This document shows, piece by piece, positions 14,620 to 22,733 of a stretch of DNA of 64,000 bases. Location: assembly GCF_001468125.1 (NCBI RefSeq), contig NZ_LNYT01000007.1, forward strand, positions 771,803-835,802. Reading direction: 5' to 3'. A model generated the notes under the pieces. That model did not search any database. It had not been told where the DNA came from and saw nothing but the letters and a program-made list of their open reading frames with translations. Each line of letters starts with the position of its first letter. Position 1 is the stretch's first letter. Made by a program: the position numbers and the translations under genes. Origin of the DNA: Legionella rubrilucens. GTDB lineage: Bacteria > Pseudomonadota > Gammaproteobacteria > Legionellales > Legionellaceae.

Positions 14620-16080
14620 ATGATTAATTTATCAGTTAAAGTCAATGAGAATAAAGTCATTGAGATACGGATTGACTACCTTCGTACCCAGGGCATTTTT
14701 TTTGAAGAGAACACGGACACGCTCAATCTCGATGGGATAAACGCCGGAACCAACGGCCTCGGCCAATTGATTGAAGAGATGACCACGCCGTCAGCGTATG
14801 GCTTTTACCCCATGAATGGCCAGGCATTAGCTAAAAACCAAATCCAGGTCAAAAGGCTGGATGGCACGCTTTATTACAGCCTGCTTAATGAGGCAGGAGA
14901 ACGTATTGATGGGGTACTGACTAAGGACAGGTTAAAGACGATGTTTCGTGACGAGCGCTCGCTCCTGTCGTCACCCGACAGCGGGCTTTTGTCTCTGCAA
15001 CCGTATTTTTCCCGTTTAATGAATTACATGGCAGTGACGCATCTTGGCGGGTTTTACTTTTTTAAGGCTTTGCCTCGCTTAACTGGAGAACAAATCAGCA
15101 GGAGGGCATTGCCTGACAGCGAATTCCTGGCGCGCCCGCTGTCGTATGATCGAAAAAACAAGGCAAAGGAGCAGCCCTACACCTGCTCCACCGTTATTTA
15201 TGAAATCCCTTCCAATCACGCTGCGGCGGCGCTGCGTCTGATTGCCTTTTTTGAGGCTTATGTTAAAACCCGGGTTCATGTGGTGAGGAACTATTCGGTG
15301 GAGGAGCGGCTGAAGGGGAAAAACACTGCTTTAGCGCCCAATCAGATGTTTGGCAAGGATGCCACTGCACGAGCGTTTCAAAGTCCGACACAAACCCTGC
15401 ATCCCTTCGTTGAGGCAGTGCTTGCGATCATGAATCCGTTACCCCATTATGCAACCCTCTTTAAGGATTTACAGGCGGTGTATCGCTATGCCAATGATTG
15501 GGTTTTTCTTTGTGAAGACGAAGAGAGGCTTAAGAAAAGGGATTCAATCAGCGATTTGGTGTTTAATGAGGCGGCGCTTAATTTGGTTTTAACATTCAAA
15601 AGCCCCGCCTTTTTATACGATGAAAATCTACCCCTTGAGATCAGGCAATCCCGATTTGAAGCGATGATCATCGCTTACGAGCGGGCGGGACTTCTTAATG
15701 ACCTGCTGTTTTTTGTGGAAGGCTGCAATCGTGCGGCGGCAAGTCAGTTACTCAATGAACGCGAAACGGCAGAGGGTGATTTTCATCAGAGCGCTCCCTT
15801 TAACGACGCCGCCCCTGAACAAGTCATGAACCTGGGTTTGCATTTTAATGCCCAATACATCAAGGAGTTCGTCGCCGACAGGCAAAAACGGCCTGGCAAC
15901 AACAATACGCTCCCGGAGCGGGAAGTATTGAGCGAACGGGATAAACAATCCATTGCCAGTTTAAGTGCCTTGGGGCTTCATGTCTCCGCTTTAAAAACCC
16001 GGACTGATGAAAAAACTGAGCGGTCCACAAGCCTGACTTCGTCTTTTGAAGAGACGAAAGGCTGCTGCAAGCTCTTGTAA
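14620..16080 (+). CDS. Candidate effector with C-terminal CaaX-like box
   Basis: The ATG at 14620 is chosen because AAGGA lies 6 nt upstream; an upstream TTG at 14584 is in frame but has no ribosome-binding site. The 486-residue product has no signal peptide or membrane segment and I do not recognise its fold. Residues about 425-480 are charged and probably disordered. The protein ends GCCKLL, that is Cys-Lys-Leu-Leu preceded by another Cys. This matches a CaaX prenylation box of the geranylgeranyl type, with terminal Leu as in Rho/Rap/Ral GTPases. A box ending exactly at the stop has no bacterial use but is used by known Legionella effectors that borrow host prenyltransferases. Effector status is inference. 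Confidence 0.6.
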   Translation: MINLSVKVNENKVIEIRIDYLRTQGIFFEENTDTLNLDGINAGTNGLGQLIEEMTTPSAYGFYPMNGQALAKNQIQVKRLDGTLYYSLLNEAGERIDGVLTKDRLKTMFRDERSLLSSPDSGLLSLQPYFSRLMNYMAVTHLGGFYFFKALPRLTGEQISRRALPDSEFLARPLSYDRKNKAKEQPYTCSTVIYEIPSNHAAAALRLIAFFEAYVKTRVHVVRNYSVEERLKGKNTALAPNQMFGKDATARAFQSPTQTLHPFVEAVLAIMNPLPHYATLFKDLQAVYRYANDWVFLCEDEERLKKRDSISDLVFNEAALNLVLTFKSPAFLYDENLPLEIRQSRFEAMIIAYERAGLLNDLLFFVEGCNRAAASQLLNERETAEGDFHQSAPFNDAAPEQVMNLGLHFNAQYIKEFVADRQKRPGNNNTLPEREVLSERDKQSIASLSALGLHVSALKTRTDEKTERSTSLTSSFEETKGCCKLL

Positions 16081-16095
16081 TAAAAGGAGAATAGG

Positions 16096-16530
16096 ATGTC
16101 TGAACGGAAAGAGGCCTGTCTCATTGAGCTGATTGCCGCCCGCGAGGAAGACGCGTACATCGTTTTTGAAGACGCTGACTTTATTGCCTTCCTTGATCAC
16201 CGCCCCTTATTCCCGGGACACACCCTGCTTGCGCCAAAGCACCATTTCCGCACCCTGTACGAGGTGCCGAAAGACCTTGTCGCACCGCTGTTTTTATTAA
16301 CGCAACAGCTGGGCAGGGCGGTGGAAAAAGCCATGGGGGCGGCGGGGAGCTTTATTGCCATGAACAATACCATCAGCCAGAGTATCCCCCATCTGCACGT
16401 TCACATTGTGCCGCGGAACAAACAGGATGGGTTGAAAGGATTTTTCTGGCCTCGCACTCAGTATGACAATGCCGCACAGGCTCTCGCAGTCCGCGACAAA
16501 ATCAGGCATTGCCTGTCCGTTGACGGATAA
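16096..16530 (+). CDS. HIT family protein
   Basis: A 144-residue histidine-triad protein. The active-site motif HLHVHIVPR near residue 98 contains the H-x-H-x-H nucleophile triad, and FLDHRPLFPGHTLLAPKHH near residue 35 is the usual first strand region of the HIT fold. These enzymes hydrolyse or transfer nucleoside monophosphates (AMP-lysine, ADP-sulfates, dinucleotide polyphosphates). Start ATG follows AGGAGAATAGG. It lies 15 bp after the CaaX-box gene on the same strand, so the two may be cotranscribed. The 3' end overlaps the convergent MFS gene by 29 nt. Confidence 0.88.
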   Translation: MSERKEACLIELIAAREEDAYIVFEDADFIAFLDHRPLFPGHTLLAPKHHFRTLYEVPKDLVAPLFLLTQQLGRAVEKAMGAAGSFIAMNNTISQSIPHLHVHIVPRNKQDGLKGFFWPRTQYDNAAQALAVRDKIRHCLSVDG

Positions 16531-17692
16531 AATGGCCCAATTGGATGGCCGCAATCAATGCAGCACCCACTAGAAAAGGCAGGTAGAGTGAAACGGCAAG
16601 CAGGGAACCGGCCACCAGGGCAGTCGTCGCTGAAGCCATGCCATTGAGGCTGGTTAAAAGCCCCATCGCTTTGCCTTGATGCGTGGTGGTATGGGCTTGT
16701 GATATCGCGCTGGAATAAGCAGGGTTTAAAATCGCAAAAGCAAAAATAATGCAGAGGTTGGCAATAAAAAAGACAGAGAGATGACCCTGACACAGACCAA
16801 GACTGATAAAGCCTGAGAATAAAAACAGAATGGCCATGGTTTTAGCGTGTTTAAGGTTTATGTATTGGTAGAGAAGCTTCTGGGAACTGGCTAAAAAAAA
16901 GACATACAACAACACCATGACCGAAAATAAAACCCCAATGGCGTAATTTGAAAAAGAAAACGTAAGAATGGCAAAAGGCAGCACGGCAATATAATAAAGA
17001 CTCCACACCACCTGCAGAAAAAAGAATTCAATGTAGAGGCCATTCCCATAGTCTTTCCATTTGGTTTTAATCTCATCAGCCTCTTTCTTGACGGTTTTGA
17101 CAGTCAGTGCCGGCAGAAATGTCAGGTTGGTCAGGGTTAAAACCAAAATCAGAAAGAAAGGCGAGGTATAATAATAAAGAGGTACCGGGGCTTCAAAATC
17201 AACTAGCATGCCACAGAGCAGGGGGCCGAGGCAAAGGCCTAAGGCATTCATTATTTCTGCCATACGAAACAGGTCATGCCTTGAATACTCCGTGTGCATC
17301 AGCAGGGAAAGAATCACTGCCCGCCGGCCTGACATGAGCCCGTCTAAGGCGCGGCTTGTAAAAAAAAGCCAGTAATTGACGGTGATTAAGCTGAATATTG
17401 ATAGCATACAGGACAACAGGGAGCCGAAAAGGCAATACCCGAGGGTTTTCTTTTCGCCGGTCCGATCAGACACTATTCCCCACAGCATACCGCCAAGGAT
17501 AGCACCAATGCCGTATATACCCACGGCAAAGCTGTAGGCGTTTAAACGCAGGGAAAGGCTTTCGCCGGGTAAAAGACCAGTTTGTTTGAGAAAAAGCGGG
17601 CCCACCAGAGGAGGAATAATGCTGGTGCTTAAACTGATAAGAAAAAGCATGGCATAAGCCAGATAAAACGTCCTGTATGCTGTTTTCGGCAT
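16502..17692 (-). CDS. MFS transporter
   Basis: A 396-residue protein with about twelve hydrophobic helices and the MFS loop signature GIVSDRTGEKKTLGY between helices 2 and 3, plus a conserved RALDGLMSGRRAV segment at helix 4. The layout resembles drug:H+ antiporters of the TetA/MdtG group, suggesting export, but the substrate is unknown. The gene starts 19 bp after the end of lpxI, so it is probably in the same operon. Its 3' end overlaps the HIT gene on the opposite strand. Confidence 0.8.
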   Translation of the reverse strand: MPKTAYRTFYLAYAMLFLISLSTSIIPPLVGPLFLKQTGLLPGESLSLRLNAYSFAVGIYGIGAILGGMLWGIVSDRTGEKKTLGYCLFGSLLSCMLSIFSLITVNYWLFFTSRALDGLMSGRRAVILSLLMHTEYSRHDLFRMAEIMNALGLCLGPLLCGMLVDFEAPVPLYYYTSPFFLILVLTLTNLTFLPALTVKTVKKEADEIKTKWKDYGNGLYIEFFFLQVVWSLYYIAVLPFAILTFSFSNYAIGVLFSVMVLLYVFFLASSQKLLYQYINLKHAKTMAILFLFSGFISLGLCQGHLSVFFIANLCIIFAFAILNPAYSSAISQAHTTTHQGKAMGLLTSLNGMASATTALVAGSLLAVSLYLPFLVGAALIAAIQLGHFIRQRTGNA

Positions 17693-17711
17693 CGCCTGCC
17701 CATCCGGTCAA

Positions 17712-18530
17712 TTATAAGCCCATGATAAAAATTCCGGCCTGATTGGCCAGTTTTAAGGTTTCTTCTTTATCAATCAGTATGGACCAACCAGCCTCCACTG
17801 CAATCCCGGCGAGATTGGCTTCCGCCACATGCCGTACCGTGGTCTTGCCTATGACAGGCAAATCAATGCGGGTATCCTGCATGCCTTTTTTTATTTTAAC
17901 CAAAACCCCTTCTTTATGCGGCGATTTAAATTCCCGGCAACGTTTGATGAGGTTATCCGTTCCCTCCACGGCCTCAACCCCAAGGACATAGCGGTTTTCA
18001 ATGATAAGGGCTTGACCGATATCCAGTTCGCCTATTTTTTTAGCAATAGTGACGCCGAGCTTTGCATCCTCAAGGCATTTAAGCGACGGTTGCGCGGTGG
18101 TTAAAATTCCCATTGGGGTGATGGCTTCAGCAATGATTTCCTGAACGCCGACCACATGAAAACCCTGCGCTTCGACAAAACGGACCAGGCCGGCAAAATA
18201 ACTGTTGTCGCCTAAACTGGTGCTTTCACCCAGCGCGCTTAAATAATTCTGAAGGCGCATACCGCCATAATTCTCAAACAGCAGGGTATGACTGATTTTG
18301 CCGGCGAATACCAGGTTTAAAAAACCGGCTGCTTTGACTTGTTGAATGGTTTCTTCAAGATTGGCCAAGGTGACGGCATGGTGTGCCGCGGGTAATTTGA
18401 ATTGTTTTTCTCCCGAGGCCCTGATGATGAGCACATCAATGTGCTTTTTTTGACAGGCATTAAAAATTTCAACCGGCAAATCCCCTTCGCCGGCAATTAA
18501 GGCCAACTGCCGTAATTCAGACATGCTCAA
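17712..18530 (-). CDS. lpxI: UDP-2,3-diacylglucosamine pyrophosphatase LpxI
   Basis: A 272-residue soluble protein that matches LpxI (DUF1009) throughout. The N-terminal LALIAGEGDLPVEI strand-loop is followed by FAGKISHTLL and, in the C-terminal half, AEAITPMGILT, EAVEGTDNLI, GVLVKIKKGMQDTRIDLPVIG and AGIAVEAGWSILID. LpxI removes UMP from UDP-2,3-diacylglucosamine to give lipid X, an essential lipid A step, in bacteria that lack LpxH. The GxGDLP and DTRIDLP segments are the recognised family fingerprints. Two ATGs lie close together at the start. It is followed by the MFS gene at a 19-bp gap. Other lpx genes are not in the window. Confidence 0.9.
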   Translation of the reverse strand: MSMSELRQLALIAGEGDLPVEIFNACQKKHIDVLIIRASGEKQFKLPAAHHAVTLANLEETIQQVKAAGFLNLVFAGKISHTLLFENYGGMRLQNYLSALGESTSLGDNSYFAGLVRFVEAQGFHVVGVQEIIAEAITPMGILTTAQPSLKCLEDAKLGVTIAKKIGELDIGQALIIENRYVLGVEAVEGTDNLIKRCREFKSPHKEGVLVKIKKGMQDTRIDLPVIGKTTVRHVAEANLAGIAVEAGWSILIDKEETLKLANQAGIFIMGL

Positions 18531-18579
18531 TCCCTGGCAACCTCCATTTGTTTATTATAGGCACGGGTAGAATTCTCCC

Positions 18580-19329
18580 TTAGAATGCCTGCGACAGGAT
18601 TTCGCTGCCTGCTGCAGCCTGACGGTTAGCCAGCCAGGCAAACAGGGCGCGGCGATGGCGTGCGATGTCATAAATCCTGGTAATGGTCTGTTTTTTCACA
18701 TCGTCAAACTCCTGTCTGATGGTTTTAATGTCATCCTCAGTAAGGGATTTCCTGTCAATGGACTGAATAATCCGCCGCATGGTGCCAAAGCGCAGGGAAT
18801 CAAAATAAAAACAGTGATTGTTTTGGTAAATGGTTTCTTTAAACGTCAGGTGCTTGAATTCCTGGCCAATGGCAACCGGAATGAAAGGCGTTTGTGTTTT
18901 ATTTTTGCAATGCACAAAGGAGATGGCGTTTAAAAGGAAAAATTCCCTGGAAAGACTTGTGACGTCCTTGTTCAGAATAGAACAATTAATAAGCGGCAGG
19001 CCCATTCCGATGTAATTTAAGAAAATAATATCAAAGATACGATCAATGTAGGTTTCGGCTTCGGTCTCGTGGTGGTTTTTAAACGCGTCGGCAAGGAATT
19101 TAAAATCAAATCCTACCCACGGGGTTTTCATGCTGTTATCCAGATACCAGACCAGATAAAAATAGCCTTCCCAGGGGGATTGATAATATTTTTCTGCGAT
19201 GGAATCCTGAAGCTGCCGAATTTCTTTCGTCAACGACACGGTAATCACGGGTTGTACTTTTGGTCTTAAGCAAATGCCCATTCCATTGCTGTTTATCTCC
19301 TTAAGAATAAGTAATTCCAAGGATTGCAT
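18580..19329 (-). CDS. Hypothetical protein
   Basis: The start at 19329 is set by a perfect GGAGG six bases upstream; an in-frame ATG at 19377 lacks one. The 249-residue product has no signal peptide or membrane helix. It appears mixed alpha/beta with several aromatic-rich strands (SPWEGYFYLVWYLD, WVGFDFKFLADAF), a Lys/Asp-rich helix pair (LTEDDIKTIRQEFDDVKKQ) and a C-terminal helix. I do not recognise the family and no neighbour suggests a role. Confidence 0.65.
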   Translation of the reverse strand: MQSLELLILKEINSNGMGICLRPKVQPVITVSLTKEIRQLQDSIAEKYYQSPWEGYFYLVWYLDNSMKTPWVGFDFKFLADAFKNHHETEAETYIDRIFDIIFLNYIGMGLPLINCSILNKDVTSLSREFFLLNAISFVHCKNKTQTPFIPVAIGQEFKHLTFKETIYQNNHCFYFDSLRFGTMRRIIQSIDRKSLTEDDIKTIRQEFDDVKKQTITRIYDIARHRRALFAWLANRQAAAGSEILSQAF

Positions 19330-19501
19330 GGTTAGCCTCCAAACCCAGGGAATTAAATTATAGAACAAATAGGGCAAAAGTTATTCAAAACAACAAAAAA
19401 GTCAAAAAAAGGTAATTGCTGGACATGTGCTTGAATGATTGGACCAGTCCCCGCGATTCATCAGGCCATGAAGTGATCTCCACGGCCTTTTGTGCAGGGT
19501 A

Positions 19502-21685
19502 TTATAGATGCAGGGATTGATCGTCGTCTTTGTCCTCATCCTCATGCTTTGGCAAATCCATGGGACTTGGTTCCTTGATGTGGAGAAGAGTTTTAATGTT
19601 CGTTTGCGCGTCTTTCAATACTGCTTTAAATTTTTTCCTTATGTCCTCGACATTGTCTTTCGGGGACAACTTTTCCAGGTGATGTTCGACTTCGTGCACG
19701 AAGTCAGACCAGATTGCCTTAATGGTTGCCTTTCTATGAGAGGCATGGGTTTCCCGCGCTTCTGGAATGGACGTTTTTAATTTGCGGGTGATGTCAGGCT
19801 CCTTCGCATGGCCCTTTGGCGGTGCATTGACAGTATGGGTACCAATGACCGGCGAATAATCCCCTCTGGCCTGGGTGTTACCGGGACTTGAAAGGGGGGC
19901 GTAGTGAGGGGAAATCGGTTGGGTTTCCCGCGCCGACTGCGGTTGAGATCGACTTAAGCTGGTGTAGTGGCTATCCTGAACCTGATTTGACGGTTGTGGA
20001 GTTTGACTTGGTCGGCGATTTTGCCGGGTAGCCGCGCCGGTTAACTGTTCCTGGGGTATTATGCGGCTGTAAGGCGTTTCCCCGTCATTTTCTTCAGTCG
20101 CTGGCGCATTGACAGGAATGGGGGGCCTTGCATAATGAGACGACGCATCCTGAGTCTGCACCGGGTTTTGCGGCGACAGGTTGCCCTGATTAAGCTGGTT
20201 CGCGTAAGTTTCTCTGGACAACAGGTTATTGTAGTGTGTTTCCCCTTCATCATGGGGTGCGGTGGACGGGGCCGTCGGCACTGTCTGGATTCTGCCGTAA
20301 TGGTCCAGGCTCACCGGTTGTTCTATTGTCCTTACCCCCTGCGTCATGCTCCGCTGCTCAGTCGTGGGCGGCGGCGTTTTTTTGGCGATATCCCGCTCAA
20401 GTTGACGAATATTCCCCTTAATCATGGGTTGGATGGGGTTGTTGATTTCAATGCGATTGAGGCGTTGTAAACCAAGGAGGAAATTCTCCGGGGAATGATT
20501 TTTTTTATTTAAAATCATGTATTCATAATAAGTCTCGACGAATCGGTTGGTGCATGCGTTAAAGAGCGTTTTCTCCTGCTCCCGCGCTTTTTGTAAATCG
20601 GCGCCATCGGGATAAAAAGTCAGCCAGGGTTGGTAACATTGGATGAAAAGTTCCACTTCCTTCTTCAGGTGTTTATCCGGGCTTTTTTCGAGGTAGGCCA
20701 TGACATTGTTTAACAATTGTTTCAAGGCAGCGCTGTTATCTAGAAATTTTCCCGTACGGTCTGCTAAAAATTCCTGCAGAGGCTGGGTTGTACCCGGCTT
20801 CAGTGACAGTGCGGCAAGCTCACCAGACAATCCGGTAAGCATCTGGGTTAAAATACTCATCATCGCTGCTTTTCTGGCGTAATAATCCGTAAGCAGGCTG
20901 GTCTGTCCTCCGGTTTTTATAACCTCGCTATCAATAATACGAAGAGGGACTTTGTTGCGGTTGGAATAGACACCGTTCTGTTTACCCTCAGCCAGGATCG
21001 AGGTCAAACCATAGTCGCTGATTTTAGGCATAATACCAAGAACATTGCCGCCGCTGTCGCGTTCTGTGCGGATTAAAAAATTTCTTGCGGCGCTGTCCTG
21101 ATGCAGCATGGACATTTGATGAAGGGTATCCTGGCCTTTAACCAGACCGCAGGCAATTTGGGCCAAAAAGACAGCGGGATTGCTTTTTAACGCCAGAACA
21201 ACGCCGACACCGGGAAAATTGTGCGCTTCAAGGGGATGGAAGGTATCGGCAATCAGGGAATACAAGTCGGATGAAAACTCGGCCACCTGGCCGTGGGCGT
21301 CTTTAATGTCGAGGTAAGATTCATATTCCGTAAGGATACCCACCAATTGGCCGTCAATTTCCAGGGGAAAGGTTTTATTAATGGCACTTAAATCAAGTTG
21401 CCCTGATTGACTGTGTTTGGCAATCAGTCTGGCTGCGGCCTCTTCATGCTCATCGGGCTCCAGTAGAAGTTTGACAGCAACCAGCCCCTGGCTGTTACAC
21501 ATGTTCCGATAAGCTGGATTTGAGCCGTTATAATGATAAAGCGCGACCTCGCCAAATGCGCCCCCACCGAGATGCCTGACTTTATGGAATCCATTCGCTG
21601 AGAGAGGAATGGTCTTCGTGCTTTGTCCCGGTAACTCAATTTCCTCTTTGGAGTTGGCATTATTCAAGGTTTCCAGCGGTGGCAT
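19502..21685 (-). CDS. Tyrosine-kinase-like candidate effector with tyrosine-rich tail
   Basis: A 727-residue soluble protein. Residues about 35-350 carry protein kinase motifs: glycine loop LGGGAFGEV (39-47), VAVK (Lys72), catalytic loop HQDSAARNFL (Asp197, Asn202) and SDYGL in place of DFG (Asp224). The AARN form of the catalytic loop is typical of eukaryotic tyrosine kinases rather than Ser/Thr kinases. Residues about 435-620 are proline-, serine- and glutamine-rich with eight spaced tyrosines (463, 485, 494, 518, 539, 574, 595, 610). Several are followed by SH2-like contexts such as YNNL, YARP, YTSL and YAPL. A helical segment and a very acidic C-terminus (KHEDEDKDDD) follow. Translocation into a host is inferred. 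Confidence 0.75.
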   Translation of the reverse strand: MPPLETLNNANSKEEIELPGQSTKTIPLSANGFHKVRHLGGGAFGEVALYHYNGSNPAYRNMCNSQGLVAVKLLLEPDEHEEAAARLIAKHSQSGQLDLSAINKTFPLEIDGQLVGILTEYESYLDIKDAHGQVAEFSSDLYSLIADTFHPLEAHNFPGVGVVLALKSNPAVFLAQIACGLVKGQDTLHQMSMLHQDSAARNFLIRTERDSGGNVLGIMPKISDYGLTSILAEGKQNGVYSNRNKVPLRIIDSEVIKTGGQTSLLTDYYARKAAMMSILTQMLTGLSGELAALSLKPGTTQPLQEFLADRTGKFLDNSAALKQLLNNVMAYLEKSPDKHLKKEVELFIQCYQPWLTFYPDGADLQKAREQEKTLFNACTNRFVETYYEYMILNKKNHSPENFLLGLQRLNRIEINNPIQPMIKGNIRQLERDIAKKTPPPTTEQRSMTQGVRTIEQPVSLDHYGRIQTVPTAPSTAPHDEGETHYNNLLSRETYANQLNQGNLSPQNPVQTQDASSHYARPPIPVNAPATEENDGETPYSRIIPQEQLTGAATRQNRRPSQTPQPSNQVQDSHYTSLSRSQPQSARETQPISPHYAPLSSPGNTQARGDYSPVIGTHTVNAPPKGHAKEPDITRKLKTSIPEARETHASHRKATIKAIWSDFVHEVEHHLEKLSPKDNVEDIRKKFKAVLKDAQTNIKTLLHIKEPSPMDLPKHEDEDKDDDQSLHL

Positions 21686-21817
21686 GATGAAGTACTCCTC
21701 AAATCTTTCGTATAGTATAACGCAACTGACTATTATATGAACAATATATTTTTAATTTTTTCATTATTCCGGTTATCATAGGCTTATACTTAATGAAAGC
21801 AATGAACAGGAACAACA

Positions 21818-22270
21818 ATGGCTAAAGGAAAACAGGGTGGGGATAAGGGGTTTTTTATGTGGAAAAATTGGGACAGTATGCTGAATGCCGACCATTTTGA
21901 AGCGGCTTTTAATGACAAGGATTTTACTCTAAAGAGACTTGTGACGCTGCAGGATCTGGAAGGTGGCAAGAATGGCGACGTGGATCAATTGCTGATTCAA
22001 CTGATCGGGTTTTTACGCTTGACGGATCCAGGCAAAACCAGCATTAATGACAATGACAGGGCCAGTGCAGAGGCCTTATTTGTTAAACTGGATAATGCAT
22101 TGACTCGGGTCAAAGCGGCCAGCACCGACGAGAAATTCGCACAATCGGCTGCCCGTTACGCGGAAGAGGTGATTCGTTTGCGCATGGAGTTACTTAAGCA
22201 GCACGCCCCGGAATCCCTGCCGCTTGCCTGGTATAATGCCGCGCACAAGGAATTTAAGAATACCTTTTAA
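21818..22270 (+). CDS. Hypothetical protein
   Basis: A 150-residue soluble protein transcribed divergently from the kinase-like gene. The first 20 residues are basic and Gly-rich, and the rest is predicted to be helical (ASAEALFVKLDNALTRVKAA, YAEEVIRLRMELL). A GGAACAAC stretch precedes the ATG and TATACT at 21785-21790 could be a -10. I do not recognise the family. The divergent arrangement with a candidate effector could mean a chaperone or a second effector, but nothing in the sequence establishes it. Confidence 0.65.
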   Translation: MAKGKQGGDKGFFMWKNWDSMLNADHFEAAFNDKDFTLKRLVTLQDLEGGKNGDVDQLLIQLIGFLRLTDPGKTSINDNDRASAEALFVKLDNALTRVKAASTDEKFAQSAARYAEEVIRLRMELLKQHAPESLPLAWYNAAHKEFKNTF

Positions 22271-22302
22271 CAGTCCCCTGGTTATTAAAACGGGAAGCAC
22301 GG

Positions 22303-22530
22303 TTAACTGATTCTAATCAATTTGACTCCGCTCAAATTATAAAGAACCGTGCTTTTCTCGTCGGTGACTTCAATGTATTCGCTGCCTTTGCCATCAATAA
22401 TGCTGACGGAATTGCCTGCGGCATTCAAATGATGTGTTGTGCCGTCATTTTCCACAAGCCATATGGATTTATTGCCGGCTCTCAATTCATTAATGCGTTT
22501 CGATAGTTCGCTCACAATAATTCCTGCCAC
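22303..22530 (-). CDS. Small hypothetical protein
   Basis: A 75-residue protein starting at GTG 22530, with AAGGA six bases upstream. The sequence predicts an N-terminal helix (VSELSKRINELRAG) and then alternating beta strands ending VLYNLSGVKLIRIS. It has no cysteines, signal peptide or membrane segment. I do not recognise it. The good ribosome-binding site and balanced composition support a real gene. Confidence 0.55.
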   Translation of the reverse strand: MAGIIVSELSKRINELRAGNKSIWLVENDGTTHHLNAAGNSVSIIDGKGSEYIEVTDEKSTVLYNLSGVKLIRIS

Positions 22531-22686
22531 TGCACATCCTTACTTTAATAATAGCTTCTCATAGTACAATCTGAGCAAAGATAATCAGTTTATTGTAAAA
22601 AACGGCATTAAATCAACGGTATCCTGCACCTGATACACGTTACTCTTGTTCAATTGGCTTTTCATGGCTAATATGGAATCTTCGGT

Positions 22687-22711
22687 ATGACTCCTCCTGC
22701 GGCGGAGTCAT
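22687..22711. promoter_or_regulatory. Perfect palindrome upstream of the RND efflux operon
   Basis: ATGACTCC (22687-22694) and GGAGTCAT (22704-22711) are perfect inverted arms around a 9-nt centre, 22 bp before the outer-membrane factor start. No T-run follows, so an operator for a dimeric regulator is more likely than a terminator. No regulator gene is adjacent. Confidence 0.4.
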
Positions 22712-22733
22712 GGTATAGGGAAATACGGGCACC

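Noticed and set aside
19415-19500. A hairpin near 19470-19495 as a terminator
   Set aside because: Its T-run is on the plus strand, but both neighbouring genes are on the minus strand, so it is not placed for either.
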